Assembly (NCBI GenBank): GCA_013339765.2
Contig: CM023448.1
Location: 20,291,295 to 20,355,294, forward strand
DNA from: Haemaphysalis longicornis
Taxonomy: Eukaryota; Arthropoda; Arachnida; Ixodida; Ixodidae
Reading direction: 5' to 3'
DNA: 64,000 nucleotides
The translations under genes and the position numbers were made by a program. Positions within the stretch are counted from its first letter, which is position 1, and every line of letters begins with the position of its first letter. The notes below the pieces were generated by a model. The model was not told the origin of the DNA and did no database searches. It saw only the letters and a program-made list of their open reading frames with translations. This document shows, in pieces, positions 45,854 to 58,300 of this stretch.

Positions 45854-47158
45854 TTAAGGGGGCACATGGGTCTTTGGGACCAAAAAATTGCCCAAAAAAG
45901 CATTCTTCTAGGTATCACTTTTTTCGTAGTTCACAGTTTTTTCTCTGAAAAGCTGGTATTGAGCCGTACCAGGTACTTGTAAAAGCCGTACTGGCCAGAT
46001 TTCGTTAAAAAATTTTTTTTTCCCATGATTTTCTGCTTTTTTGCCACAAGCGGTATTGCAGCAATAAGAAATTCTCGAGAGGTTCAGTGCGCGTCAGGCT
46101 TGTCTAGGGCAAGCGAGCGCGTGGCTTCGGAGCGTGCTGGCGATATCTGCTGATAGCGGCTGGGTTGGAGATAGCTTGCCTTTGCGCGTGCGTGGATCTC
46201 GGACAGGCTCAGGCTAGTCGTCGTCTCGCATGTGCCACTCTAGTTTCCAGGCGGCATCACCTGAGCTTGTCGAGCGCTTTTCTTCCACAGGGACAACAGT
46301 GAGCATTGAACAGACGCGTTGTTCGACGCAGTGCACTATCCCTGCAGGTGGTTACGCAATCATGCAAAATAGCCTGCGCTAATCTTCTGAATCTTATGTT
46401 TAGCAAATGCACTGCAGCGCTTTCCGTGGAACCTCTTGTGCGATTACGTAACGCCTGCACTGATAAGGCATCGCGTCAAATTACGCGCTTATTCCTGTAT
46501 CATTGCCTACGGCTGGCGCTGTAGAACAGAAGTGCCCCTTTCGGTGGGAGGCGTCTAAGTTTGAGTTGCCCATGCGGGCGGCCCGAGCCTTTCCGAAATC
46601 CACGCACGCGCAATGGAAAGTCATCTCCAACCCAGCCGCTATGAGCAGATGCTGCCAGCGTGCTCCAAAGCCGTGCGCTCGCTTGCCCTAGACAAGCCTG
46701 ATCGCACTGTACATCCCAGCATGTAAAGCAGCTAGAAAGATCATTCTTTTTTCAGTGTAAAGCTGAATGTTTAACAACATGGGAAGCAGATTTGGCATTT
46801 TATTTCTGCAGTTGTTTAATTAGCGTTATTTTTAATTGGCCAGCAGGAGAAGTATACTTCAAACCTAGAAGTTAGAATTACCGTAAACTTGTAAGTGATT
46901 GCAAAACAAAAAAAACTGCTTCCCACATTTCATGATCCACAACTTCTGATATCTTTCATGCCTTGCTGGTAATTTTTTACAGACTAGTTTTTGTTTTTCA
47001 TTGTTCTCAAGAACAATCAAGGAATAATTTTAATTATCTCTGAATCGTCTACTTGGATATTTGAAATCAGGTAAAAAAAACTGAACAAGCCCATAAAGTT
47101 TCATGAAGATTGGGTGGAAAGCAAAAAAAAAAGTTTCAAAGACCAGTGTGCTTCCTTA
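45854..47158. mobile_element. TTAA-bounded inverted-repeat element (second type)
   Basis: Left end TTAAGGGGGCACATGGGTCTTTG (from 45854) and right end with the inverted wording TTAAGGAAGCACACTGGTCTTTG (complement of 47136-47158), about 19 of 23 matching. Both ends start with TTAA. The 1.3-kb interior has no coding motif and carries a nested inverted repeat. Confidence 0.55.
46090..46703. repeat. Nested inverted repeat, about 130-bp arms
   Basis: 46093-46215 pairs with 46575-46703. Shared blocks include CAGGCTTGTCTAGGGCAAGC, AGCGGCTGGGTTGGAGAT and GCGCGTGCGTGGAT. It could be a separate MITE inserted in the TTAA element, or its inner structure. Confidence 0.75.
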
Positions 47159-47549
47159 ATGCATATCTTCTGGTTTTGTTACTTAGTTTTTTCTTCGTCG
47201 CTGCTGTAGTTTACAAGCAGATTAAGTCTGAGAAGTTAACGAATATGACTGACGTTCACAATGCTCGCAGTATTTAGCACTTTTTGCGGTGTGGACGAAC
47301 AGCCAGCTGTAGTGATAGGTGCAGGGGCAACCAAATGTTCATGTAAAATTTCATATTTTCAGGTCATTGCTGGAAGCTGTGCGTGGCTAGAGTGGGAGAC
47401 CTGGGGAAACCTGCTGCGGTCACCAACCGACTCGCAGTGCCGACCTATTGGACTCCTCAGCAAGACCGGAACACATCAGCACCATAGGTACACCCTCAAA
47501 CAAGTGTTGCTGATTTCTGGGGCGCATGGTGCCTGAACCGAAGTATTTT
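47159..47549. other. Intergenic up to assembly gap
   Basis: Nothing recognised before the gap. Confidence 0.5.
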
Positions 47550-47649
47550 NNNNNNNNNNNNNNNNNNNNNNNNNNNNNNNNNNNNNNNNNNNNNNNNNNN
47601 NNNNNNNNNNNNNNNNNNNNNNNNNNNNNNNNNNNNNNNNNNNNNNNNN
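47550..47649. other. Assembly gap (100 N)
   Basis: Exactly 100 N, a conventional placeholder for a join of unknown length. Any linkage inferred across it is scaffold-level only. Confidence 1.
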
Positions 47650-50611
47650 AAACGATTGCGCCAGCACTCCCGTTGCTGAAAAAAAAATTACCTCGATTTC
47701 CCAACAATGTGTTGTTCTTTTCACACGGGCTGTTTGAACTTAGATTTTTAGCATGCAAAGTAAGCGTGCTGCTTGCTGTAAAACGTGAAATGCATTGCGA
47801 AATGCTGATGAGCGGCATATGCAGGATTTATATCATGATAAAACTGATTCTCTTAACGGCGTCTGCGTCCAGAAGGCTACGTAAAGTATAGATACGTGGC
47901 GCTGGCCAACGACGTAAACCGAACAGGAATCTGCGTTAATATCTATCAGCTGAAAGAAAGAAAAGGCAGGGCATTTAGCAGTGATTTTTAACATACCTGC
48001 GGGGAAAATGTGCTGAGAATAGGGTATTTCTGAACCGAGAACTGGCAATTTTTCTTCCGAGTACGGAATATCACTAGAAGAAGGCCCGAGAAAAGAAATG
48101 TAATAAAAATGCTGCTCACCAGATTTCTTGTGCTCTGTCCCGACAGTATTGATGTTCTACAAAGAGTCCTATAAAGGTATACACTGGTCCTCTCGGCTTA
48201 GTTTCCGTCTTCAGGAACTTGGAGACAGTCTGCGAGAAACATCAATAAATGACAGCATGAGAATATTTGCGAAGAGTTTGTGATTACTGAAAGAATACGC
48301 GAGCTACTGATGAAAAGAGGTGAGTCAAGCTGGCGACATTTTTGCGTGTGGACGCAGCATTGCAGGTTTTAGCTACTGCAGTCACATTCAGATATAACAA
48401 GTCACCCAGGACCACCAAAAACTGTATTTTTGAAATATCGTTCTAATGAATATCCTGCAGTTATCAGCCAGTGCTCAAGTCTAGGAAGGGAAATGACGTA
48501 TCTTGGTAGTAGGGGCGTGTGCAGACAAGCCCACTCTCAAAACTTTTGCGCTCACTTCAAAGTTGCTTTATTTGAAGAAAACTTATTTTCCTCTGGTACG
48601 TGAGGCACACACGGCCATTTTGGGAATGTCTCTACATCTTTCCTTTGCGCAGTGCCACACGGGTAGGTCATTGCATTGAGCGATGAAAGTGCCGTCTTTT
48701 TCACTAAAACTTCAATGTTCGACACCATCTCATCGCCTTCTGTGTTCGGCGGCTCACAGTCGCCTTCCTTTGCGTCGTCATCGTCACTAAGACTGCTTTG
48801 GCGTCTTGCCTTCTTCGCTGGCTGCATTCAACACTTCATCACGCACAAACTTCGCTGCAACATCACCCACAACAAAAAATTCCCGCCCCCACTCGTGAAT
48901 GGCAGAAAGGACTGAACGGCCACCGACAACCAAAACAACAAAATATAAAAGAGGCAAAGGCAGCTACGACTGCTAAGCCACTACACGTTAAACCCCAGCT
49001 TTGTTGTGCCGCTCGAATTAGCCTTCGACATGGTGATAATAATAGCTACAGCACTCGTTCAACTCTCACAGAAACGGCGCTTCGTGTGTCATGCGAGAGT
49101 TTCGTTGTAGTTACATTTAGCCGAATTCGTAATACTGGTGTTCCTGAATTATAAAAGCCGAAATAAGTTACGCGCGTTCTTCTGAAAGAGTCACTGCGTT
49201 CAAATTCGTAGTTATGAAATATTTTATTTGAAAATATAGGAACTATCGCTGAAATTTTTACAGTATGCTTAAATTTGAGAAATTTGTTAGCGTAGGGTTC
49301 GTAGTAACGAGATTTGACTATAGTACCTTGGTAATTACTGAGGGTATATAGATTTAAACATCGGGTTTTTCAATCAGCGCAGGTAGATGGTGAAATTGAT
49401 TAAAAGACGCTGTGTATGAGGGCCTAACTATTTTTTTTAATTTCAAAGGCCCATATATGCCAGTACCTATGAAACACACAATCGTTCAACTGTCCCTTTC
49501 GGCACACGGCGGCGCAGATCAGAGTGGTCTAAGTTTCAATTAATCTCCTATAGAAGTGGCTGATAATGAAATATGGCCAGGGTAATGTTGTCTTTCAGTG
49601 AATTCTTCGATAGCGGGTTATTTTTGTAAACCCGCCACTAAAGAAAACATCCAAAACAAGATGTCTAGCATAGTTGAAGCGCGCCATCTTGGCTGCAAAT
49701 TCACGTCACATCTGCGAGGGAAAACCGTAGATTTAAATATCGCTCATGCACAATGTTTGCCCATTGTGAGGTCCACTGTGTTGCACTTAGCCCCGTCCTG
49801 CTGGAACCCCATGCCATCCACATCCATATCGCTCAATTTGGAACAAGAAATCCTATCGTTCTGTAGATCCTGCCATTGACGGTGAAGGCAGAAAAACGTC
49901 GTTACCGAAAAACTACAAACCAATGCCCCGGTGGCCCAAGCACCGGTGGCCCAAACCTCGTGTTAGTAGCCGTCGTCTCGTATACAGGAGTTGTACTTTT
50001 TAGCATAGCCATTCGTCAGAAAAAAATTCGCCTCCTGACTAAAGGTGATTGGGGTCCCTTTGAATCCGGAGTCAATTTCCTAATGGTTACAAGTCCAGTC
50101 TGCTACCAAACAGAGTTGTCCATGGAAACTAACTAACTAACCCGGGTAAGTTCGACCTTGTACGTGTGTAGGTCCAAATCCGATGCTAAATTTGCAAAGC
50201 TGAAGTCTGCGAATTCCCCAGTTTATGATCACGCCAAAGGATTCACTACATCTTTTCTTGGTACGCAGTAGAGCAATGGGCTCGGCCCATCTTGGGTTTC
50301 GTTGACGTACGTGTGTTGGCGGGTTGTTTACCGAACCGTTCTTTTAACATTTAACCACAAAAAGTTTGCGAGTCGCCTTCTGAAGGCCATTGCGTCCACC
50401 CTAAAACTGGCCCAATCAGCCACATTTCCACTAAAGCACAGTCATATTAATATAAAAGTTTAGCTAATTAATACAAAACAACAAATTTAACAGACTCAAC
50501 CAAAACACACATAGCCGTAACAGGTTTTAAATACCCACCCGCTCGATTCAAAAACCCTGTATCACATCTAAATGTAAATGTAATATATACCTTGCAGAAT
50601 AATATGTCTAG
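47650..50611. other. Intergenic, AT-rich
   Basis: No transposon or gene recognised apart from the small open frame at 48552-48827. A 93-codon frame at 49598-49879 has no known motif. Confidence 0.45.
48552..48827 (-). CDS. Small unknown open frame with acidic N-terminal region
   Basis: 91 codons from an ATG at 48827. The N-terminus is basic then acidic (PAKKARRQSSLSDDDDAKEGD), which looks like a nuclear or disordered segment. The C-terminus is KWPCVPHVPEENKFSSNK. I recognise no family. Composition and the lack of repeats look more protein-like than the surrounding frames, so it could be a terminal exon or a transposon relic. No splice sites, promoter or poly(A) signal could be tied to it. 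Confidence 0.25.
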   Translation of the reverse strand: MQPAKKARRQSSLSDDDDAKEGDCEPPNTEGDEMVSNIEVLVKKTALSSLNAMTYPCGTAQRKDVETFPKWPCVPHVPEENKFSSNKATLK

Positions 50612-50797
50612 AAATGAAGCATTCATTGAAGAAGTACAGAAAGCGTAGCCAGCAGTCTACAACGCGAATGCAGGAACAGGACAATCGTAGGACTTTTTGT
50701 ATTAGAGTTAGTGAAATTTTCGTTTTCTGTTTTGTAGTCCAAATCGTACAACGAAAACATGCCTCAAGAGTGGGAAACGACCCATGCCTCCTGAATT
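50612..50797 (-). repeat. Inverted, diverged relative of the satellite unit (left flank)
   Basis: TACAGAAAG...GCAGTCTACAACGC at about 50635-50666 matches the inverted copy at about 63523-63560, and GAGTGGGAAACGACCCATGCCTC (50768-50790) corresponds to the complemented T-arm of the tRNA-like module found at 63668-63741. The unit therefore sits here in minus orientation, just left of the array. Confidence 0.6.
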
Positions 50798-50838
50798 GCT
50801 AGCGCATACGAAGTTCATTCAGGAGGCGTAGGTTCGGC
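50778..50838. repeat. Head-to-head palindrome at the array edge
   Basis: GACCCATGCCTCCTGAAT and, 20 bp on, ATTCAGGAGGCGTAGGTT are near-perfect inverted copies. It marks a change of orientation between the left inverted flank and the array. Confidence 0.7.
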
Positions 50839-51114
50839 CGCAACTTCTGTCGCAAGCTTTTCTCTGCTTTCTTTGCTACATGAAGTTAAACTGTAACGTC
50901 ACTAATACTATTAAAAACCTAAAATCTTCCCCTTATCCAGTCCTACATTAAGGTGGCATAGACTGGCTTCTGTTTCTATGTATTTATGCATGCACGTATT
51001 GAGGATGTATATATATATATTAAATAAAACACAGATAGTCCTGGCATTTCCCAAACCTCGAGCAAAGGCCGGATGGAATCATGAAAGTAAGAATTGGAAG
51101 AAGTCTAAATGAAA

Positions 51115-51180
51115 CCTACCCGCGTAGCAGATGCGTGCTCGCACCAGACGCGATCTGGAGGTCGTGGGTTTTCGACGCAT
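51115..51180 (+). repeat. tRNA-like module, divergent copy at array start
   Basis: Recognisable by CGTAGCAGATGCG, CGCACCAGAC, ATCTGGAGGTCGTGGG and TTCGAC. The acceptor and part of the anticodon arm are lost. Confidence 0.5.
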
Positions 51181-51761
51181 ATTTCGTTTTTTTCACGTGC
51201 CATTCTATCGAGCTCCTCAAGGTGGGCCCTGTCTCTGGCAGCGGCAAGGAAGCTTAAGAGGTTCCAAGCGGTCGAACCGGAAGGAGAACTGAGTACCGGA
51301 AAAAGAATCCCCTTCCCCACCGTTCCAATGGTGGCTACCCCCTTGCAAGCACATGCCATCCTAAATAAATACCCGAAAGGTGGGTCGGACCGGAGCGTAG
51401 GTTTTCGAGACTACTGAGTTGGTTCGGACCCAATAAACGGGAGTTTGCCTTTCGTTGTGTTTTGTTCAAATTCTTGCTGTCTCATGCCGCACATCCTCCC
51501 CTTTGCGCGAGGTTTCCGACTGCAACCTTTTCTGTGTATTCAACGAGCCCCTCACATTCTTGCGCACAGCATACGATGGGCCTCTGTTCTGGCAGTCTTG
51601 TTGAAGGCTTAAGAGGTTCGCTAGCTCGACACTCTGGAACATGTCTAACACCGATCAGACCCGGGGGTTAAGAAGGTCCCCTTCACCCCGTTAGTCCGAA
51701 TGGCCTGCTACCACCCCCAAGCACAGACAAACATACTAACAAATACAGAAAGGAATAAAAT

Positions 51762-51826
51762 CGCCTCCGCAGCATACGCACCAGACCGGTATCTGGAGGT
51801 CTGGTTCGGATCCCACCGGCGGCATT
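51762..51826 (+). repeat. tRNA-like module, shortened copy
   Basis: Keeps GCACCAGACCGGTAT, CTGGAGGTC and GGTTCGGATCCCACC but lacks most of the D arm. Confidence 0.6.
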
Positions 51827-52542
51827 TTTTCGTTCAACCTTTCTGTTCTTTCCAAATTCTTAATCTGCAATGATCTACCAATCCTCCGGTAATGTGCTTT
51901 CCGAGAGTTTTCTCGACTGCCACGCTATTTCGTGTTATTTCAACGAGCCCCTCTTTCACTATTCTGATTCGCAGAGTGCATGCGGGGCCTCTGTTCTGGC
52001 AGTCTTGTTGCCAAAGGGAGCTTAAGAGGGTTCAAAGCGGCGACCCTCTGGACATGTCGTAGACCTCGAGTCACGCCCGGGGGTAAAGAAGGCCCCTTCA
52101 CCCCGACTTGCCAATGGCGCGCACACCCCTCAAGCACAGGAAACAAACATACCTAACATAAAACCCAGAAAGTTGCAGGGAAAATCGCCTCACGCCGTAG
52201 CAGTTTATCGCCCCAGACGGTATTCTGGTTTCGTTTGTCACTGGGGCATTTTTAAACTTTTAAAAATGAAGACTAACATTCTTTCTTTCGGGTTTTCTCG
52301 ACTGCCAACCTTTTCTGTGTTAAACGACCCCTCTTCCTATTCTATCGCTACATGCATAGGAGGCCTCTGTTCTGGCAGCTTGTGCCAGGGGCTTTTCAAG
52401 CTGTCGCCACTTGAAGTTAAACTGAGTCACGACCGTTAAAAAGAAGGTCCCCTACCCCGATTAGTCCGAATGGCGCTGGCTACCACCCAAGCACAGGAAA
52501 CAACATACCTAACATAAATACCCCAGAAAGTGAATGGAAAAT

Positions 52543-52612
52543 CGCCGCCGGTAGGAGTGGTTATCGCACCAGACCGGTATTTGGAGGTCGTGGGTTCGGA
52601 CCCACCGGCGGC
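52543..52612 (+). repeat. tRNA-like module, near-intact copy with small deletions
   Basis: CCGCCGGTAGGAGTGGTTATCG with deletions in the D arm and anticodon stem, then GGTTCGGACCCACCGGCGG and eight T. Confidence 0.7.
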
Positions 52613-52962
52613 ATTTTTTTTATTCTTTTCCAACCTTTTATTCTACACATCCTCCCCCGAGGTTTTCTCGACTGCCAACCTTATTTCTGTGTTATTTTCA
52701 ACGAGCCCCTCATTTCCTATTCTGATTCGCTACATGCATAGCGAGGGCCTCTGTTCTGGCAGTCTTGTTGCCAAAGGGAGCTTAAGAGGGTTCAAAGCTG
52801 GTCGACCACTCTGGACATGTCGTAGACACTCGAGTCACGACCCGGGGGTTAAAAGAAGGTCCCCTTCACCCGATTAGTCCGAATGGCGCTGGCTACCACC
52901 CCAAGCACAGGAAACAAACATACCTAACATAATACCCCAGAAAGTGAATGGGAAAATCGCCC

Positions 52963-53034
52963 CGCCGGTAGCGTAGTGGTTATCGCACCAGACCGGTATT
53001 CTGGAGGTCGTGGTTCGGATCCCACCTGGCGGGC
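52963..53034 (+). tRNA. tRNA-like module, one base short in the T arm
   Basis: Same as the consensus copy except for a missing G in the 5' T stem (CGTGGTTCGGATCC). Confidence 0.45.
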
Positions 53035-53129
53035 ATTTTTCTTCACTTTCTTTTTTTTCCAAATTCTTAATCTGTTTCAATGATCTACCACATCCTCCCT
53101 TTGCTTTCCGAGGTTTTCTCGACTGCCAA

Positions 53130-53830
53130 CCCTTTTTTTTTTTTTTTTTTTTCCCCCCCCCCCCCCCCCCGGGTAAAGAGCCCTACCGTGCCGAGCGCGG
53201 TACCACCCAGCACAACCTCCTCTTACCAGAAGGAGGAACGCCGGTGCGAGGTTCGCCCAGCCTTTCTGGGGCGGGGTTCGGATATGGGCATTTCCCCTCT
53301 TTCAAATTTAGGGAAATTTCTCCACACTCCCCGTTCGAGGTTTGATGCCACCCACCCGGATTTAACGCCTCATTTCTTCGATGCAATTACGAGGCCCTTT
53401 GCCGGCCAAGGGTAGAGGGTAAAGCTGCACCACTTGCTGTCTAGAACTCAGTAGACCCGGGGGAAGTCCCCTCACCCAAGTCCGTGGCGCTGGCACCACC
53501 CCCCCGGAAAACATACCAACTTCCGGTAGGAAAACGCCGCCGACCCGTGTTATCCCAGCCGGACGAGTCGTGGGTCGATCCCTGGGGGCTTTTCTTATTT
53601 CTTCTCTTCCATCACGCGATCCCATCCCCCCGCCGAGGCCGAGCCAACCTTTCGTGTCCAACGGCCCCTCTCCTACGATCGCTCGCATGCGGGCCCTTCC
53701 ACTGTCCGGGACTAGGGCAGCTGGCGCCACCTACATGTCGTAGACACGAGCCGCCGGTAAAAGAGGCCCTCACCCGATTGCCATGGCGGGAACCCCCAGC
53801 CGGAACCACCCCAATAAACCCCAAAGGAAG
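53130..53830. other. Corrupted satellite stretch (probable assembly or base-calling artefact)
   Basis: Opens with a T-run of about 20 passing straight into a C-run of about 20. The usual unit landmarks then follow in order but with dense deletions (for example CATGTCGTAGACACGAG, AGAGGCCCTCACCCGATT). The span fits roughly two units with bases dropped. It encodes nothing. Confidence 0.8.
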
Positions 53831-53839
53831 GAAATCGCC

Positions 53840-53912
53840 CCGCCGGTAGCGTAGTGGTTATCGCACCAGACCGGTATTCTGGAGGTCGTGGGTTCGGATC
53901 CCACCTGGCGGG
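53840..53912 (+). tRNA. tRNA-like module, intact copy
   Basis: Identical to the consensus copy described at 59541-59613 although it directly follows corrupted sequence. Confidence 0.5.
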
Positions 53913-54297
53913 CATTTTTTCTTCACTTTCTTTCTTTTTTCCAAATTCTTAATCTGTTTCAATGATCTACCACATCCTCCCCTTGCTTTCCGAGGTTTTC
54001 TCGACTGCCAACCCTTATTTCTGTGTAAAATTTTCCGAGCCCCTCATTTCCAGATTCTGATCGGCTACATGATAGCGAGGGCCTCTGTTCTGGCAGTCTT
54101 GTTGCCAAAGGGAGCTTAAGAGGGTTCAAAGCTGGTCGACCACTCTGGACATGTCGTAGACACTCGAGTCACGACCCGGGGGTTAAAAAGAAGGTCCCCT
54201 TCACCCCGTTTAGTCCGAATGGCGCTGGCTACCACCCCCAAGCACAGGAAACAAATACCTAACATAAATACCCCAGAAAGTGAATGGGAAAATCGCC

Positions 54298-54369
54298 CCG
54301 CCGGTAGCGTAGTGGTTATCGCACCAGACCGGTATTCGGAGGTCGTGGGTTCGGATCCCACCTGGCGGG
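54298..54369 (+). tRNA. tRNA-like module, one base missing
   Basis: GGTATTCGGAGG replaces GGTATTCTGGAGG, so the anticodon stem loses one pair. Confidence 0.4.
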
Positions 54370-54757
54370 CATTTTTTCTTCACTTTCTTTCTTTCTTTCC
54401 AAATTCTTAATCTTTTCAATGATCTAACACATCCTCCCCTTTGCTTTCCGAGGTTTTCTCGACTGCCAACCCTTATTTCTGTGTTATTTTCAACGAGCCC
54501 CTCATTTCCTATTCTGATTCGCTACATGCATAGCGAGGGCCTCTGTTCTGGCAGTCTTGTTGCCAAAGGGAGCTTAAGAGGGTTCTCAAAGCTGGTCGAC
54601 CACTCTGGACATGTCGTAGACACTCGAGTCACGACCCGGGGGTTAAAAAGAAGGTCCCCTTCACCCGATTAGTCCGAATGGCGCTGGCTACCACCCCCAA
54701 GCACAGGAACAAACATACCTAACATAAATACCCCAGAAAGTGAATGGGAAAATCGCC

Positions 54758-54830
54758 CCGCCGGTAGCGTAGTGGTTATCGCACCAGACCGGTATTCTGG
54801 AGGTCGTGGGTTCGGATCCCACCTGGCGGG
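54758..54830 (+). tRNA. tRNA-like module, intact copy
   Basis: All four stems as in the consensus copy; T6 follows GCA. Confidence 0.5.
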
Positions 54831-55215
54831 CATTTTTTCTTCACTTTCTTTCTTTCTTTCCAAATTCTTAATCTGTTTCAATGATCTACCACATCCTCCC
54901 CTTTGCTTTCCGAGGTTTTCTCGACTGCCAACCCTTATTCTGTGTTATTTTCAACGAGCCCCTCATTTCCTATTCTGATTCGCTACATGCATAGCGAGGG
55001 CCTCTGTTCTGGCAGTCTTGTTGCCAAAGGGAGCTTAAGAGGGTTCAAAGCTGGTCGACCACTCTGGACATGTCGTAGACACTCGAGTCACGACCCGGGG
55101 GTTAAAAAGAAGGTCCCCTTCACCCGATTAGTCCGAATGGCGCTGGCTACCACCCCCAAGCACAGGAACAAAATACCTAACATAAATACCCCAGAAAGTG
55201 AATGGGAAAATCGCC

Positions 55216-55287
55216 CCGCCGGTAGCGTAGTGGTTATCGCCCAGACCGGTATTCTGGAGGTCGTGGGTTCGGATCCCACCTGGCGGG
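55216..55287 (+). tRNA. tRNA-like module, one base missing
   Basis: ATCGCCCAGACC replaces ATCGCACCAGACC between the D and anticodon stems. Confidence 0.4.
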
Positions 55288-55349
55288 CATTTTTTCTTCA
55301 CTTTCTTTCTTTCTTTCCAAATTCTTAATCTGTTTCAATGATCTACCAC

Positions 55350-58300
55350 ATCCTCCCCTTCCAGCTCGGGACTGCCACCCTATTGAACTCGAGCAATCCT
55401 ATCGAAGCGCTACTGGTTGCGAGGCTGTCCGGGCGCCGGTAAAGACCCAACGGGGAAAGCCGGGAGATCGGGACAGCAAACTCTCGGCGCGAGGAGGGTT
55501 CGAGGGCCCCCTTCCCGAGTAGTCCAACGGCCCTCTTCGGAATTCCTCGAGGTTGTTCAGCGAGTACTACGAGCTACAGGAGGAGCTTTAGACGGGAGGT
55601 CTGGCCGTCTGTGAAATGCGGACCCTCGGAATCGAACACCGGTGAATAGGGTCCGGAACTCTGGTATTCAATGGCGCGAGCTCCAACCCTGTATGAGCAT
55701 AGCTGAATATCTCTTGAGTCGACGGGCCTGCTAGTAGTGCCCGGAAAAACGACCAGAGAGGTTTAGGGGTCCGTCGAACCAGGTGGCTGTTTTCACACCC
55801 GCTGCGGTCACGTCTGCCAAAGACATGGCGGAACTTTCGGTATGCTACCTGCGGGTTAAGGCACCTATTCGTTCGTCGATGCACGCCCCAAGAGGCAAAC
55901 CCGAGCGGTAAAGCCAGGGCTTGTGGCATCTGCCAAAGGATTGGAGATCTGGCGGCGATCTGAGGGCCCGTCGGAGCAACGGGTACAAGTTGATTTGTGA
56001 CTCCCTTCATCGGATGCTGAATCTTCCCTGCAAACCAGCACAGGAATCCTCAAAGCTTCCGAATTTCTGCGCACGGATTCCGACGGCTGTTCCGACGCCA
56101 GTTTTATCACAGATGTTTCGTGAAGCGTGTGGGCCAGGGTGCGGGCTAAACTTCATCGTGTTCATCCCCAGTCAACTGTCGGGACCCCATCTCGTGAAGC
56201 CCTGCGGTATAGCAGCGCAAAACTGTAGCATTGGTCAACACCTCCATGCCAAACGTAATCCTACGGGTTTCCCCAGGTTCCGAGTTGGCGAAAGCGAACC
56301 GCCGAGGTAGCGGTTCGCCCGACGGCGAACGGGTCGCCCGAACACGACGGGCTTAAACGCGCTTCTTCCCTTTTCCGACATCGTGGCAAACCCACAAAAC
56401 CAGCTACCAAGTTCTACCCAACCATGAATGGCTCCAGCGGGGCCCCTTTTCCTACGACCGCCTGCAGGCGGGGGTTCGGCGGCTGTTCCACCGGGGTTCG
56501 AGGTTCTGCTGCCGAATTCTGCGTTAATACACCCAAACCCGATTCCGGGTTAATCAGGGCCCCTTACCCGTGTCGAATGAGCGTCACCAATCGACCAACC
56601 ACGAGCCGCAGTAGGGAGCGCAGGGAATCGGCCGCAACCCCCAATCGGCAGTCCGTGACGTGGGCCCACCTCGGGGTTAACCCCCCCCGGTTCCGCCCAA
56701 GCTGTCACCCCACCCCCCCGGGAAAACCGGGTGTTTAAAACCCCCGCCGCCCACCGACGACGGCCGGCGGGGCCTGTCGCGCCCCCCCCGTTGGGGCCTT
56801 CCCCCCCCAAAAAAATTTTTTTCGAACCCCCCCCGGGGGGTTTTTTAAAACGGATAACGGCCCCCCCCCCCGGGGGAAAGGGCGGGGGCTTTTTTGGGCA
56901 GTCCCCCAAGGGGAGTTGGGGCCGGGGGGAACCCTCTGACCCGGGCCCGGGAAACGCCCGGGGGAAAAAGGGGGTTTTACCGACCGAACCGGGGGGCCCA
57001 AAACCGCCCCAAAACCATCCCCAAAGGGAATGGGGGGGGGCCCCCCCTGCGGGGATGCCCCCCCCGGGGGGGGCCCCGGGGGATTCCGGGGCATTTTCCC
57101 CCCCCAACCCCCAAAGCCCCCCCCCCCTTTTTTTCCGGGTTCCCTGCCCCCCCGGGGGGGGGCCCCCCCTTTGGGCGCCCTAAGGGGCTGCCCCGGGCCC
57201 CGGGGCCCGGGTTAAAACTTCCCCCGGGGCTGCGGACCCGGAGCCGGCGGATTACGCAAGGGCCCGTTTCACTCAGACTGTTCGGAAGCGTGTGCCCAGG
57301 GTGTCAGGCAGAAACAACATCGTGCTATATCCCCAGTCGAAGGGGACAAAGCGCCGCATCGTGACTTTTTGAAGCCACTGTCGGAGCAATCCCAGCGCAA
57401 AAGCTGGGAGAGCACTTGGCTCAATCTCCTTCGCTTCGCAAAGCGTGAATCGTGAAAACGGGTTTTCCGCCGCGTTCCGATTTCGCGAGGCCACGCCGAC
57501 GGATCCGGTTCTCCCGACGGCCGAAGGGGAGTCCCCGCGGCAGCGGCGGCTTAGCACGGCGCTTGCGCGAGCCGGTTGGCGGACCCTAAGGAGGCCCGCA
57601 GCGCGGTAAGGCCGGGCCGACCAGAAGGCGGCCATGACCGAGCTTCCTCAGACGTTGGCGTACCGCCCCCGGACCGGGGTCTTGAAACGGAACCACGGTG
57701 GACGCTAGCGGGGTTCCGCGGCCGGTCTCGCACCCCGATGGGTCGGACCGTTCGTGGTCGCCAGAATTTTTTCGGGGCTAAATCAAGCGAGGCCCTTTCG
57801 GGTCGTTAAAAGGGGCCCTTAAGGGGAAAAAGCTGGCAACTTTGGAAAGGGAAGAACTCCGAGTCCAACCCGGGGGGAGACCCCAAAGCCCCGAAGGCGC
57901 GGAAACCCCCGACGGAAAAAACCCAAACAAAAACCCCGAAATTGGGGAAAATCCCCCCCGGACCGGGGGTTGCCCAACCTTTTCCCCGGGAGGGTTTCAA
58001 CCCCCCCCCCGGGTTTTTCCACCCCAAACACCTTTTTTCAAGCCACCACCCTCCCTTTTGGGGGAAACGAACCCACGGTGTTTCCCAAACAGCCCCTCCC
58101 CCGTACAGCAAGCGAGGCCTCGCGGCGCCGGTTCCGGGAGTTTGATTCGCGCCCGCCCCCGGGTTGGGGGAAAAGGCCGCCCGGGGAAAAAGGGTCCCCC
58201 ACCTTTGCCGGGCGTTTGGCTACCACCAACCGGGAACAACCAACAACCCCGGGTTTGCCCGGGTAGCGGGGGGATCGCACCGCCCCCCGGCGGAAGGCCG

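Noticed and set aside
47420..47891. Open frames spanning the run of N
   Set aside because: They exist only because N codons are read as unknown residues; no sequence supports them.
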